Shown: in pieces, positions 1-12,412 of the stretch | Layout of the letters: each line of letters opens with the position of its first letter | Position numbering within the stretch: position 1 is the first letter of the stretch | Assembly: GCA_028564705.1 (NCBI GenBank) | Contig: JAPXFQ010000113.1 | Location: 1,178,001-1,242,000 of the forward strand | From: Apricaphanius iberus | Lineage: Eukaryota > Chordata > Actinopteri > Cyprinodontiformes > Aphaniidae | Reading direction: 5' to 3' | DNA: 64,000 nucleotides | Position numbers and translations under genes: made by a program | Notes under the pieces: generated by a model | Seen by the model: only the letters and a program-made list of their open reading frames with translations | Told to the model about the DNA's origin: nothing | Databases searched by the model: none

Positions 1-3000
1 CGACTTCAACAAATTTCAAAAGCAACAACTGGCAACACAAGTTCAAACTTACTATAGATTTTATCTAATCAAATCCGTAACTAATTTATACATACAGGAA
101 GAAATAAATACATAGAGCGCCACTAATATCTGAGCTTATGCTGCTTAGCATACAACCCTGCATGGGATAGAGGGTATAAATAATGTTTATGACATAATTC
201 TTGCTAAATATTTGAGCACTCTTCTTGGTAGAGTTAATAAAAAAAAAATTGCATTTCCTGCCATAGTTCATACATTGTCAACAGACTTGAATCTGAAGCC
301 ATTCCAAAAGTTTAGAGTTAGGCTGTGTTATCCATTCCAAAAGTATTTTGGGGTCATTCATATAGAGTGGGGAAAACCCATTAGTGCCTAAGTTTCAACC
401 ATCTAGATGTTGTTATGAAGATTAAACTGCTGAATTCAACCGTTTCAGGAAGATGTTGGACTACAGCTTTGTTATTCTATTCATCTTGAGCAACACACCA
501 GTAGAAGGGAAATATACCCCTAGCATGAGTGTTGTGCACGAACACACGAGGACATGCTAAATGTCTCTTAGTTCATGGACGGGAGAATGAGCCCAGAGAT
601 GCTTCAGCTTTTAACTCCTCTATTCGAACATCCAGCGGCTAAGAAACTGGAAGAACAGTAATGCATTTACTTTATATGGCAGAAAACTTTGTCATGTCAT
701 GTTCTTAAACAGAATTATGATTAAAGAGGACCTTTGTAGTGGGTTAACCTAGTCATGACCAAAATTATGTAAAGACAATCTATTTTTTTTATATGTATGA
801 TTATCAAAAAATAGGCTTGATGAAAATCACAGGTCTCTCTCATCTTTTTAAGCGGGTGTACTTGCACAATTGGTGGCTGACTAAATACTTTTCCCCCCAG
901 TTTATGTCTAAGAGTACTGCAGCCCAAAATTCTGGAGTTAAATTTGTACAAATTATATCACTACTGCAGAATCAGGTCAAGTCTTACCTTATCTATAAGG
1001 GCAGTCTTGGGAGCAGAGCTTGTCGGCATGTTGGACTGATCGAGGAAAAAAGCCCTGAGTGAGAGAGAAGGTGTTTTTAAATGGAGTGAAAAAAATGGTT
1101 GTGTGAAGCAGTGAGACACAAAAATGCGACAAAATACTGATCTTTTAAGTGCATATATTTCTCCCTGTGAAATCTATAATGTTTCTCTTCATCATTAGAT
1201 CATCAGGATAACAGGCCTGCTCAAAGAAAAAAAGTAGGCCAGCTGCTTTTTATGGAAAACCAGCATCTGACTAGCAGTCATTAGGGTAACTTGGGCAAAA
1301 ACACAGACTAAGCATCTCTTGTCCTGGGAATTGATCCAAATGCCATTGCTTCACTCATTCATGGAGCACAGAACAAAATGTGTTGTTTTCCCCTTCGTCC
1401 ACTGGAGGCAGCACTGTACTGGTGTCTACATACAGACGCTGTGCAGTCTGCCGCAATGAATCCATCAGAGGTTGATTACTACTGGTGCAAACTCAGCAGT
1501 CTGTATCTCCATCGAATCTCAGTATTCAGACAGTGTGCTAAATATAGGTACATTGCACCCCATTAAAGCCTTTGTAATAAAACCATCAATCTATTCCATT
1601 ACGCCTTGCTGTAAAGGATAAAATATAGACTTGTGCAACATATTTGTGAAGCCATGCATATATAGAAGGAAAAAAATGCTTTAAAAGATGAGACTGCAAC
1701 AGAAACCAGAAAATGTAGATTGTTTCCAAGAATATGTAAAGCAGATCTCATTCATCAAAATTGAATCTCCTGTAAAGCGATTAAAAGGGCAGTGAGGCAT
1801 TCAATCCGAAGCTGTGTTTCTTCCAGACATTATGATAATAATAATGAAATGCATTTCCTAAAAGCAAATATGGCATGTTTTAGAGTGATAATCAATGTTT
1901 TTCACTTTACATTGAATTTAGGTACTCCTTCAAATACCTTTTATAGTTTAAAATATACTCTTAGCCACTACTAAAACAAGAATACAGCACATAAGACTGC
2001 GTAAAACAGCCTACAGAATCTTCAGTCTGACTAATGAGACATGATTCCCAGGAGGGAGCAAATTTACCTCAGCGTCCCTGCATATTTACTCCCAAGCTGC
2101 CGATGAGTAATGTTACACATTCACTTATGGCAGCTTTCCAGGTGTTTAATACCTAACAGCCAAATTATGCATTAACCTTGTAGCATGCAACACGAACCGA
2201 CAACTAGCAGAGCTTGGTTTTGGTTTAGATAACAGCCCTTGTAATTGGTTCAAGATGGGCTTGTCACTCAAAAGATACACTAGACTGGATGTTACAAAGT
2301 GTGAAGATGTAGCCCATGCAGCCATAATATGAACACATACACTAAAAAGCCCTAAAGGACAAACTAAGTTTTGTTTTGTTGTGTTGTCGAAAAGTAAATA
2401 ATTTATCTGTACTAATGATGTTCTTAAAATGTAGCTGCATTTAGTCTATAATGGTCTTTAGAAATCCTCAGCCTTCTGCACTTTTATTTAGATTACTTTG
2501 TTTATACAACTTTTCTGAGGCTATAGTGGCCGTTCGCAGCAATCAGACAGGCAATGGGCAGAAGGAAAAGGTGGGTAAGATATGAACAAAATATTCCATT
2601 GTTGAGAATCGAACCATACACACATACAGAGAACACTTATTGACACGTATGACACGATATGTTTAGTGAAAAAAAAAAAAAAAAAGTTTAGCAATAATAA
2701 ACTAAAAGTAAGGTAGAAACACATTAGTTTATGTGGGTTTTTTGCAACATCCTCAATTTTTAACTTAAGATGGTTTGCAAAACAAAAAGCAATCCATAAC
2801 ATATTTGGAAGGAACAATATGGAAGACATTTGTGACAGACCAAAATTTGAAAAGTATAGCATGCCTTTGTTAAATCCTCTTAACCATGATACACCTACAT
2901 TGAAAACCAATTTAATCCACCATCAGAAAGTGTAAAGAGTAAAGTATAACTGTGCAGCTACTCTGGACATAAACCAGGCATCCACAACCTGCAGCTATAG

Positions 3001-3279
3001 AATAATTGATTTGAGAAGGTGTTTTCTTTTTCTTTTAAAAATCAAATGTCAGGGTAAATGCTTGATATTTCTTAGACTCATGTAAGGTTTGGTGCTCCAG
3101 GAAACTAATTTAGTAGGAGGGAGAGCAAAAATGGCCTTCTGCTCTGTGTTAAAAGGTTGCTGCCCCCCTAACTTCTACTGACAGGCTGGACGAGAGGAGG
3201 GGACGAAGCCTTGAGTTTAACAGTTAAGTCTGGAGGAGACGCAGACATCAATGGCTCAGGTTTAAGAATCTGTTGACAG
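1..3279. other. prex2 downstream intron or flank, no gene seen
   Basis: AT-rich non-coding DNA with short chance ORFs only. No acceptor followed by the expected P-Rex2 C-terminus (RAFYLDKSN..., LNALDELYRL..., PRYIMQATDVMRKQ) was recognised on the minus strand. Contains an A17-type poly-A run near 2669. Confidence 0.6.
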
Positions 3280-3430
3280 GAAAACGTTTACTGGTGCACT
3301 TCACAAATCCGGCCTTCATTAAAGCAGAAGGGAGAAGAACGGCATTGATGAAAGATAGCCATATGAAGTCCTGTTTGCGGTTTGTCACCAGCCATGTATG
3401 AACGCAACAAACATGGGAAAGCCACTGTGC
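3280..3430 (+). mobile_element. Tc1-like transposase fragment (decayed)
   Basis: The stretch reading CACTTCACAAATCCGGCCTT and, further on, CATATGAAGTCCTGTTTGCG, then an AACATGGGAAAGCC-like end, resembles the mid-transposase part of the common fish Tc1 family. Short, without terminal repeats or open frame. Family assignment is by recognition. Confidence 0.6.
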
Positions 3431-3582
3431 GACAGAAATGCATGAACTGCTTTTGATCTTGTCATGGTCTATGGTATCATGGGAGCAGCTCATTTTTCTA
3501 TTTTTGCTTTTACAGAAAATCAAGACAACCATAGGTAAAATCTGCCTGTAGCTCATTCAGCAATAAATGAAAAATCTCTGAC

Positions 3583-3603
3583 CACACACACACACACACA
3601 CAC
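3583..3603. repeat. (CA)n microsatellite
   Basis: About ten uninterrupted CA units. Confidence 0.95.
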
Positions 3604-4689
3604 GCAGAGACAAAGGGTTTCCATAAGGCTCTAATGGAGACTTTGGCTGCAAGCCAAAGATGACCTGCTCTGCATGTAGCTGGTTTATTTTATTGGGGAA
3701 ATGAGAACTCAATTCAAATAGTTACTTCTAGCTTTGTGACAATGGGACACTGGAGGCCCTTGAAAATACAAGAGCAAGCGCAGTCAGCTGCTGTGTAGAT
3801 AGAAGAAAAGGCACAGATGTGTTCAAAGGAGTAGCGTGGGAATGAACACATTCCCAATATAACACTGATTCAAGAAGAGAAGGGGGCAAAAATAAATGAT
3901 CCCTGAAATCCCACGAGAAATACAAAACAGTTTAAAATGTGAAAATTCTGAGTGGCGTCACTTTCACTTGAACATCAGTAAGGGGAAATTTACCAAGAAT
4001 TTATGATATTTCGGTTAATATATAACCCCGCAGAGATACGGAAAAGTCTAGATAAATCACTCACACGGCCATGATGAATGACAATCACTGTTATTAAATT
4101 CCCACACAAATCCCCTGGCGTGTGAGGGAAAACAGCCTAGGAGCTAATGAGGGCTTCCAGGAGCCTTAGGTGCCCTACAGTGATGCTGCTCCACTCTCAG
4201 CAGGAGGAGGAAAAGCATTGTTCTCATTAATGCCAACACATGTTCATAGCCATATGTAGGTGAACTTCAGCTCAGACAAACTATATGTTCCATCTGGAAT
4301 ATACTGATATAACTTACAGCAATGGGAACGGCAATACAGTGATGCAGATACGTTATCAAAGTCATTAATGTAAATCAGGGACAGGAAGCAAGTGCTTAGT
4401 CCCCAAAGGATTTGTAGTCATGGTCTTTAGTGTCAAAGGAAGGTAAAGTTATTAACATACATTCATTGCAGTTGAGGACACACAAACATCCTACAAACGT
4501 ATGCAGTGGGGTAAAACATTATCTGGCTGCCACCGACAATTCAAGTTGTTCCACTCACAACTGTGAGAGACAGAATGTAGAAGGAAAAAAATTCAAGAAA
4601 TATAATTTTATAATTTTTAGAGGATTTATTTCTATAATGGTGCAGAAAATAAGTATCTGGTCAAGAACACAAGTTTACCTCAATACTTT

Positions 4690-4950
4690 GTAATGTAACC
4701 TTGTTTGGCAAAGACAGAGGTCCAACATTTTCTAAAGGACTTCACCAGTTTTACACACACTGGAGCTGGTATTTTTGCCCATTCTTCTATGCAGATCTTC
4801 TCTACAGCTGTGATGTTTTGACTTTGAACACAATCTACAGATTGCCAATTGGATTGAGGTTTGGAAACTGGCTAGGCCCCTCCAGAAAATTGAAACTCCA
4901 CTCCTTCAGTACTGCACAATACCTGTATTATAAATGATCTTGATATGCCA
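4690..4950 (-). mobile_element. Tc1/mariner-like relic
   Basis: Contains GCAAAGACAGAGGTCCAACA, GCCCATTCTTCTATGCAGAT and GGCTAGGCCCCTCCAGAAAA, phrases of a widespread fish Tc1-type transposon read on the opposite strand of its transposase. Heavily mutated, no intact frame. Confidence 0.65.
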
Positions 4951-5113
4951 TGCAACTTCACAAGCTTTTTCTTCATGCAGCGGGTGTTCCCCTTATTGGT
5001 TCTGTTTTTGTAGTGTCCGTAGGCTTGCATCAATAATTGTTCCTCAGCCTGAGATAGACTTACCTAGCATCGGATGACCGGGGCTGCCTTCAGTGCAGTG
5101 TAGATGTGCATAA

Positions 5114-5658
5114 GGACCTGTTTACACATAGCCGGGTATCTCGCAAAACTGAGATATTTTTCTACGGTTTGGCCAGTCATCCACACGTAAACTGAGATTT
5201 TCGGCACCAAAAACGAATCTTTTTAAAAACTTTGGCCAAGGTGGAGATTTACGTTTTCTCCTTTTTCAGTATCTGCGTGTGGACGGGCGAAAACAGTTTT
5301 AAGAGCCTTAACGTCACAATCCGCGACAAAAAATGCTCCAACATCACTTGTGCGACTTGTGTTTAGTCACAAAAACAGCATTTATGCCCTCAGAGCTGTG
5401 TTTGCATTATCAATTAAGCGTGTTTTAGTTTGTTTGCTCTTACAAGCTGTATGACTGCTGCGTGCTGAAGATAGATAGAAAGTTACTCTGAGCGAATAGG
5501 ATTTGGGAGAACTACTGCCCCCTACAGCTTTGCCATATCAACGAATGTGCTGAAAAACGCATTTATCCGTTTATGTGTGGATGGAGATCTTTTTTTTTTT
5601 TTAAGGAGCGGAGGAAAATCATTGTTTAAAAAAAAAACAACTACGTGTGGACATGGCC
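5114..5658. mobile_element. MITE with TAA target duplication, PIF/Harbinger-like
   Basis: 545 bases bounded by GGACCTGTTTACACATAG on the left; the right end read in reverse is GGCCATGTCCACACGTAG. TAA lies directly outside both ends (5111-5113 and 5659-5661). Imperfect terminal inverted repeats and a 3-base duplication fit a non-autonomous PIF/Harbinger element. No transposase frame. Confidence 0.7.
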
Positions 5659-5661
5659 TAA

Positions 5662-6700
5662 GTCAAGCTTGTCAGGCTTTGCTTTAACTAATCGGGAATT
5701 AATCCGCCTGAGCTTTGTCTGTGGAACTGAATAACTCTGGAGCTACGTATTAAGACTATCCAACTCAGATTATTTCAAATGAACCTCGATTTTTTTTCTT
5801 AGCTCGCTTTCTGGAACAGCCCTCAGGCAAGTACTTCCAGCCAGTTTACATACCACAACAAAAGGATTGGCAAAACATTTAAATTTACTAATTCCCCTTC
5901 TTCTCTACAATTAGTCTGTAATTAATCTGTAAATCTACTACTTTGAGTCACTTTGCAACTTCAAATCTGAGCAAAGACCACATTAAGGGCTACTGAAGGC
6001 TCCGATCTTATTTGATATTTGCAAGCTACCTCTAGCTCAGATTGTTCAATACCACAACATTTCTTACCATACATATGCTGATGAAACAACTTTTTACTTC
6101 TGTGTCACCATATGACCACTGTCCAATACAAAGTTTACAAAAATCAGCCTTTTCTACAATATCATAGGGTCAAACTTAGTGTATATAAGACTGAAATTAT
6201 ACTTTTGTGGTACAACGATAACAAATTTGAAATAAGCACTGAACTAAACCATGTAAGGCTTTTTTTCTTCTTTTTTAACATGACCTGCCTGACAGTGTGG
6301 TACTCAGAATTAGTATCTGAGTACGAAGTATAAACCCAACAGATTTACTTTCTCAAGGAAAGCATTACAGCATTTGCTACAGTACTCCACTTGATAAATA
6401 TGCATGAAAATTTTTTATTAGTGATTGCTGTGGGTTTAATTTCTTGAGGTTATGGACACAGAGACGAAAAAAGAGAAGATGAAAAATAAACAACCATTAA
6501 GACGGAGCAACATAAACAAAACAAATCAAATGAAATGAACTAAGAACTACACATCCACAACATACAAAAATGGGCGTACAATACAATATCAATGTCCCTG
6601 TAAATTCCCTGGCACCAAACAACCCTTGACAAAAACCTCAGCCCAAGAATGCATCCACAAAAAACGACGTCTCCACACTTGTGCATGTGTGAACATGCAG
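5662..6700. other. intronic stretch without recognised genes
   Basis: AT-rich DNA. The last 250 bases lead into the GC-rich repeat and may belong to the same element. Confidence 0.5.
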
Positions 6701-7440
6701 ATTTCCCCACATGAGTGCCCAACAGCTGGTGTCAGGAGCCGCCAATTCGTCCCACAGAAACCGACGCAGACATGAAAGAGGAAAGGGACACAGACGCCCA
6801 GAGAGCACCAGAGTCTAGGAACCCCAGGCAGACCGTTGCAGGGCAGAACGTTCCACTGAAGGGAGGAACAGAGGGAAGCCCCCAGGGAACAACCAGCAGC
6901 TACAACGCAGGGGCAAACGGCTACGCTAGCAGGGGCCCCGCCCAGGGATCAGCTGACAGTGTTTCCTCGCTCCAAGACCCGAAGGACCGTAGCCGGCCAA
7001 CTGACGACACGAACCGCCAGGCCAACTCCCACCACCAAGCCCCCAGCCTCGACCCCAAGGCAAGACAAACCCAACAATGAACCGACCAGGTTCAGAACCC
7101 ACAGAACAGGCAGTGGATTTGTGCGCCAGGTCCGACCCCCAATGAGCCACTTAACGGCAACAACCAACGATTCAAAACTGTAAAAAAAGAGGTGCCCCAA
7201 GCAATCCAAGGAGGACCATGGCCCGAAAAACCCGCCGCCCCGCCCACCCCACCCCGGCTAGGCAAGCACCAGGGCCGGGCTGGACTGCACCGAGGGCCTC
7301 CAGCCCTAGACAGCGAGAGCCACCAATACACCAGCGGGCAGAGGCATCAGTCGCCGGCAGGGAGTGACAGAAGGAAATGGGCCTGAGATGCCCCAGACAA
7401 GAGGGGAGCTGAGGACCCAACCTGACCGGTAGACAGAAAC
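6700..7440 (-). repeat. GC-rich strand-biased repeat, possibly a LINE 5' region
   Basis: An island poor in T on the plus strand and rich in C, A and G, in sharp contrast to the AT-rich surroundings. It gives several overlapping Pro/Gly/Arg-rich open frames on both strands, none with recognisable domains. The bias and abrupt edges suggest a captured 5' untranslated or ORF1 region of a LINE in minus orientation, but I cannot name the family. Confidence 0.4.
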
Positions 7441-9435
7441 ATACATAGAAACCCTACCAATTATGCACCACATTCACATTTGTACACTAAGACACCAAAT
7501 AGAGGAGGCGCTACACTCACTCATACACCCCATATTCACTCTGTACTCCCCGGTCCAGGGACCAATGCCAGGCAAGGCTAAAAACCACACAGCATGCAAA
7601 AACATAGGTATTTGCACAGACTCAGATCTAAATTGAAATAACTAGGTCCCGTCTGGTACACTATTAGCCTTCTAAATCTTAAAATGATTGCCAGAGAGGC
7701 AGGTTTACTCTCAAATCAGGACACACAGAATAATTGATGCATGATTTCAATTTCAGTAGGTTATATTACTGTGCTGTTGTCTTTACAAGTATCTATGGGA
7801 AAAAAAATCTATCAGGCAGCTGTAGTTAATCCAAAATGCTGCTTCCAGAGCCCTGATTAAAAACAAGAAAGTGGAAATTATAATATCGCTTTTCAAATCA
7901 CTGCCACAGCACATTGACTGATAAAATAATGGTTTTAAAGCTTTGTTATTATTTTTAAAGGTAATACATGGCATAAATGCATTTCAGGGTTTCTTGTAGA
8001 ATAATAACCTTCCAGACCTCTCTCAGATCATCAGAAAGCTGTTTGGTCTTTCTTCCCAGAATGAGAATTTCAAAAAACAGTAGGCAAGTTATTATACTCC
8101 TCAGCTTGAAAACAATGATGCAAGTGTTATGGGAAAAATTATTTTAATTTGTTGATTAGTAAGTATAACTAAGCAACAGTTTCCCATTATAAAAGATGAC
8201 TTTGCCTTAGTTATTTATTTGTTTGCTGAAGATGTGGATTAAAACATTTTTGGTTTAAATCTGAGGAAAAATTTAACTTTTATTCTTTTAATGTATTTCT
8301 TTTTTTCAGTGTCACTGTCTTTACGTCTGATGCATTAGCTTTATCACTTTATATCAATTAGCTTTTTCCACACAGAGGGGTTTTCTAATCAGATGAAACT
8401 AGGTTTTTCATTAGAGTATAAAGTATAACAAAGTACCGAGCTTTAATAATGAAAACTTTGCAACGATAGAATCAAAACAAAGTGATAAATGGATCGAGCT
8501 CAGCCCTACGACTTCATAAACAGACATGTAGCACAGACTAGCTGAAGCATAACAAAGCCTCACCACCTAACTCCGAATTTAAGCAAACTGGGACACTCTT
8601 TGTCAGATAAAGACTGCTGCTTTTTCAAAGGGGAGGGAAACTGCTTAGAACATCTCTGTTTTGTTTTGTACAAGAAAATAAATTTTTCTAAAACATTTAT
8701 CAGTTTCAATAAACATTAAATAAAACATAGTGTGTGTGTCTATTCGAGTAGATATATTTTTACGATATTAACAAAGCTAAAGTTGCAAGTCAGAGTAACA
8801 GTTAGTTGTCAACAAGTTTACCAGAGTTTTCATATTCAGGAATCACTCTTAGAGTTTTATAAAACACAACAGAGAGGACACTTATTTATTTTTTGTTCTA
8901 TTAATGATATCAGCAAAGTGCTGCTCCACGGAAGAGGAGAAACATCACTGTTTCTGCATTTTTAGTTGTGAGTCTGAGTATGCTGGTTCATTTTTACAAA
9001 GAAGTGTCTAAATTGGTGTGTTCCAGGGACTTGGATGGAAAGGGATTATTCCTCAGCTGCTAAATGTAGTACATTTTTTAAGAATTTGAATTTATGCTGC
9101 ACCATTTTATGTCAGAATACCGATGTATTTAACTAACCTAAAGAATGCACTTAATGGAATAAGAACAGAGAAAATATTAGAGAAAATGTAACACATGATT
9201 TCTTTCCATCTTTGCTTCCAGTGTCAGTTTTATGTTGTTCTTAAAAAAAGAGCCCAAATCATCTGTTGCTCTACATTCGTTAGTTATGAGTAGTGTTTGT
9301 GAATTCATATAAAAATTACAGTAAAAAGAATGGCAACCATTGGAGAGTTAAAATGCCAAAAGCATTCTGTTGCTCAAATGGCACTGATGTCTGATGTTTC
9401 CTAAAAAAAAAGCACATTATTGACCAATATTACAT
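7441..9435. other. intronic stretch without recognised genes
   Basis: AT-rich non-coding DNA; nothing with codon structure or clear repeats apart from a short TG run near 8731. Confidence 0.5.
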
Positions 9436-10310
9436 TTTGAAAATAATCTGTGGACTGACAACACACAAGTAAAATTTTGAAAGGTGAGCTTCCTGTTACC
9501 ACACAGAATTTTTGAAAAACAATCACAATGACACTTAGACATGGTGGTGGAAGTGTCATGGTTCGCAGCTAATTTGCACCTTCAAGATTTGGATGACTTG
9601 TTATGATTGATTGAAACCAGAAAATTCTGAAAAATATTTATCCTCTAACAGACCTCAAAAATAAAATGAGGGTTTGCCGGTGGTCTAGTCAAAGTTCACA
9701 ACAAAATCTGGACGAAATACTATGGCATGACCTTAAACAGTCTGTTGAGGCTTATGGTGCATTCACACCGCACGCTTAGTCAGCGTCAAACAAAACTCTC
9801 TACTAATTTGACGTATATACACAGCATATAAATTCTGGAGCTGAAGTTTGCAAAGCGACTGGGCGGCCTGTTCTCTGCTGAAAGTTTTAAAAACTACTGG
9901 ATCATGGTTGGTTAGATAACGACGTCGGTCAACGTCACTACAATGAGCTCTGATTGGTTGATGTGCTGCGTCAAGAGCATCATGAGCATCAAAAGTTCTG
10001 CTATTTTTGGCGCTTTGCAGCTTGAAATGCAGGAAAAGTTGATGCAGACGCTCCTCCGACGGCCTCAGCTATTCACTTAACATGTAATCTTGCCGCTCTT
10101 GACGCTGACATTTGGGGCCGTGTGAACGCACCATTAAAAATCTAAAGAAGCTTGGGTCAAGCAAATTTCTTTTACAGTAAAGAGTTTGTCGGTTAACACT
10201 TGATGACGGTCACTGCCACCAAAAATGGCACGAGTTATTGGGTATAGGGGGCAATTATATTTTCACATAGAGCCAGGCTGATTTGGATAGATTTTTCACT
10301 TAATGAAGGT
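9436..10310 (+). mobile_element. Tc1-like transposon relic, 3' half, interrupted by a MITE
   Basis: Left part has GGTGGTGGAAGTGTCATGGT, TTTGGATGACTTG and CTATGGCATGACCTTAAACA; the right part has TTGGGTATAGGGGGCAATTA followed by TTTCACATAGAGCCAGGCTG, the typical 3' end of a fish Tc1 family. The two parts are separated by an inserted MITE (9755-10133). No intact frame. Confidence 0.8.
9755..10133 (+). mobile_element. PIF/Harbinger-type MITE, copy A
   Basis: Terminal inverted repeats TGGTGCATTCACACCG and, read in reverse from the right end, TGGTGCGTTCACACGG; TTA flanks both ends (9752-9754 and 10134-10136). Inside are AGTCAGCGTCAAAC and GTGCTGCGTCAAGAGCATCA, also present in copies B and C. 379 bases, non-coding. 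Confidence 0.85.
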
Positions 10311-11944
10311 GATCAAGATTCAAAAACATGGAAAAAAACAACGAAAAAAACTGAAGGCATTTATTAGGGGGCAATTTACATTTGCATATCACTTATTTAA
10401 ATACCAACACAAGTACATCTCAACTGCAGTTAGAATCCAGTATTTGCTTAATCCTAAAATACAGCACAGGAGTGTATGCAAAGACTTGGAGGGCAAATGA
10501 CTTACAGGCTGTGTTGTGTGTTAGGGAAAGAGAACGAAGCATAAAATGAAACAGTCTGTAATAATAATAATATACATTACCAGCTGGACAGAGCTCCAAG
10601 TTTATTGCTCATCTTTCAGCCACCATCTCATCATTACACACATTTATCAAGCCGTGTTGCGTTTTATCATCCAATATATTTCAGGGAATTTCATCTATTT
10701 AATATATACTGTGTGTTGGGGGTGCATAACGAGTAGTGACTTTAGAGCAGGCTTTACGTTTCTTTAGTGAGGCACAACGTGTCAGGCAGCGCTGGCTGGT
10801 TTACCGCCATTATTTCACTCTGCCTTTACAATTCACCAACACACAACACACAGTGATCATTTTCTATTCTGTCCTGAAATCGATAACAAGTGAGCATGCA
10901 AGATAAAAACTTAATGCCCTTCTGAAAAGTCATGTTGATAAAAGCAAAATGTGATAAAATAACCAACCTGTAAAGAGCCATCTCTTCTTCTCTGGCTATC
11001 GAACGATAGTCCTGTTTATTTTTTCCTGCATACCCTCCCATGATCCTCATCTCTCAACTGCAATGGGCACATTTTATCAAAAAGGTAGAAAATGCACACA
11101 GCTTTAGTTATTAAGATTTTCCATACCACTCTGAGTGAGGGAAGTTAAGGAAATGTACTCATTCTTTTTTTTTTACTTTAGCTATATTACAAAATATTCC
11201 AGTCCAAGTGGATTTTAGAGCGGAAAAAAAATTCATTAGATTAGTCGTCACTTCCCTTTTATTCCAGATAATTAAAACTTCAAGTCAGCTTCTAAACAAC
11301 TGTCCCTCAAAAATCTAAAATGCACATGCACTTTAGTAAAGTAGCGTGAAAACGCTAAACACGGCCCTGGAGTTCAACCAGTTCAGAGATGCATCTGCCT
11401 GTCAGACGCCTTCTGGCGCTGGCCCAGAGTGTTGGTTTAGCCCAACACTGCAGTGGCTCATCTCAAAGGATAACGAGGTGCCTGAGGTTAGAGAGTGAAG
11501 TGAGATCACAGCCTGGTCTGTGGTCAGCAGTAACACGGATGACAGCCAGAAAAAGAAAACTGCTGGTGATGTTACATACATTCAAACCACTAACTGCTGG
11601 GAACTAAGAGAGCATATTGATTTAACCACATTTACAACAACTATATGCTCAGAGTGGGGAAACATCTTGCCTGTTAGTTTTCCTGGAATTCTTTCTAACA
11701 TCACTTATTTTCTTGATTTCTCTAGACAGATGCGAAGCTGAAAATATAGTTTAGACATCAACAGGTAGAACTCTACATGCAAAAAGCTATTAAAAACCCT
11801 AAATACTAGAAATTACCCCAAATATATATTAAATGTATAAATATATAAAGTGATTGACCAACACAATTTAGTCATTATTTGGAAGATGAACAAAAATGAT
11901 ACACGGTTTTATTTAAAATAATAATTTTTTTTAAAAATCAGCAA

Positions 11945-12412
11945 AGAGGAGCTGCAGAGATCCACAGCTCAAGAGGAATTGTTGAGTAGGCAACATTTTA
12001 CTCTACAAATCTGTGCTTCATGGAAAAGTGTCAAGAAGAAAGCTATAGTGGGGGAAAAGGAAAATATGTGAGGGAAGGTGCTCTGGTCAAATAACATCAA
12101 AACTGAACTTTCTGAGCTATGTGCTAAACTACAAAATAACACAGTTCTTTCCCAGAGGATGATGGCAGCATTGTGCTCTTGACAAAATGGTAAGAGTTGA
12201 TGGGAAGATGAATGGAAGTAAATACAGGGCAACATTAGAAGAAAACTTGTTCAAGATGTAAAAGACATGGGATTGGGGGGAAGATTCAACTTTAACCAGG
12301 GCAAAAAGCTCAACAATACTGTGCTGCTGTTGCTTTGAGTTGATGCTGTGAATGAACAAAGGTCAAACCTAAATCCAATAGGAAATTTGTGGCGAAACTT
12401 AGAAATTACTGG
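11945..12412 (+). mobile_element. Tc1-like transposase relic
   Basis: Shows GAGCTGCAGAGATCCACAGC, GGTGCTCTGGTCAAATAACA, GAGTTGATGGGAAGATGAAT, TACAGGGCAACATTAGAAGA and AACCTAAATCCAATAGGAAA, in the order found in a common Tc1 transposase gene. Many indels and stops; a dead copy. Confidence 0.85.

Noticed and set aside
2521..2910. 129-codon minus ORF as a gene
   Set aside because: Contains a Phe run from a poly-A tract and no protein-like pattern.
6715..7080. Pro/Gln-rich 121-codon ORF as a protein
   Set aside because: All frames of this T-poor island are open for compositional reasons.
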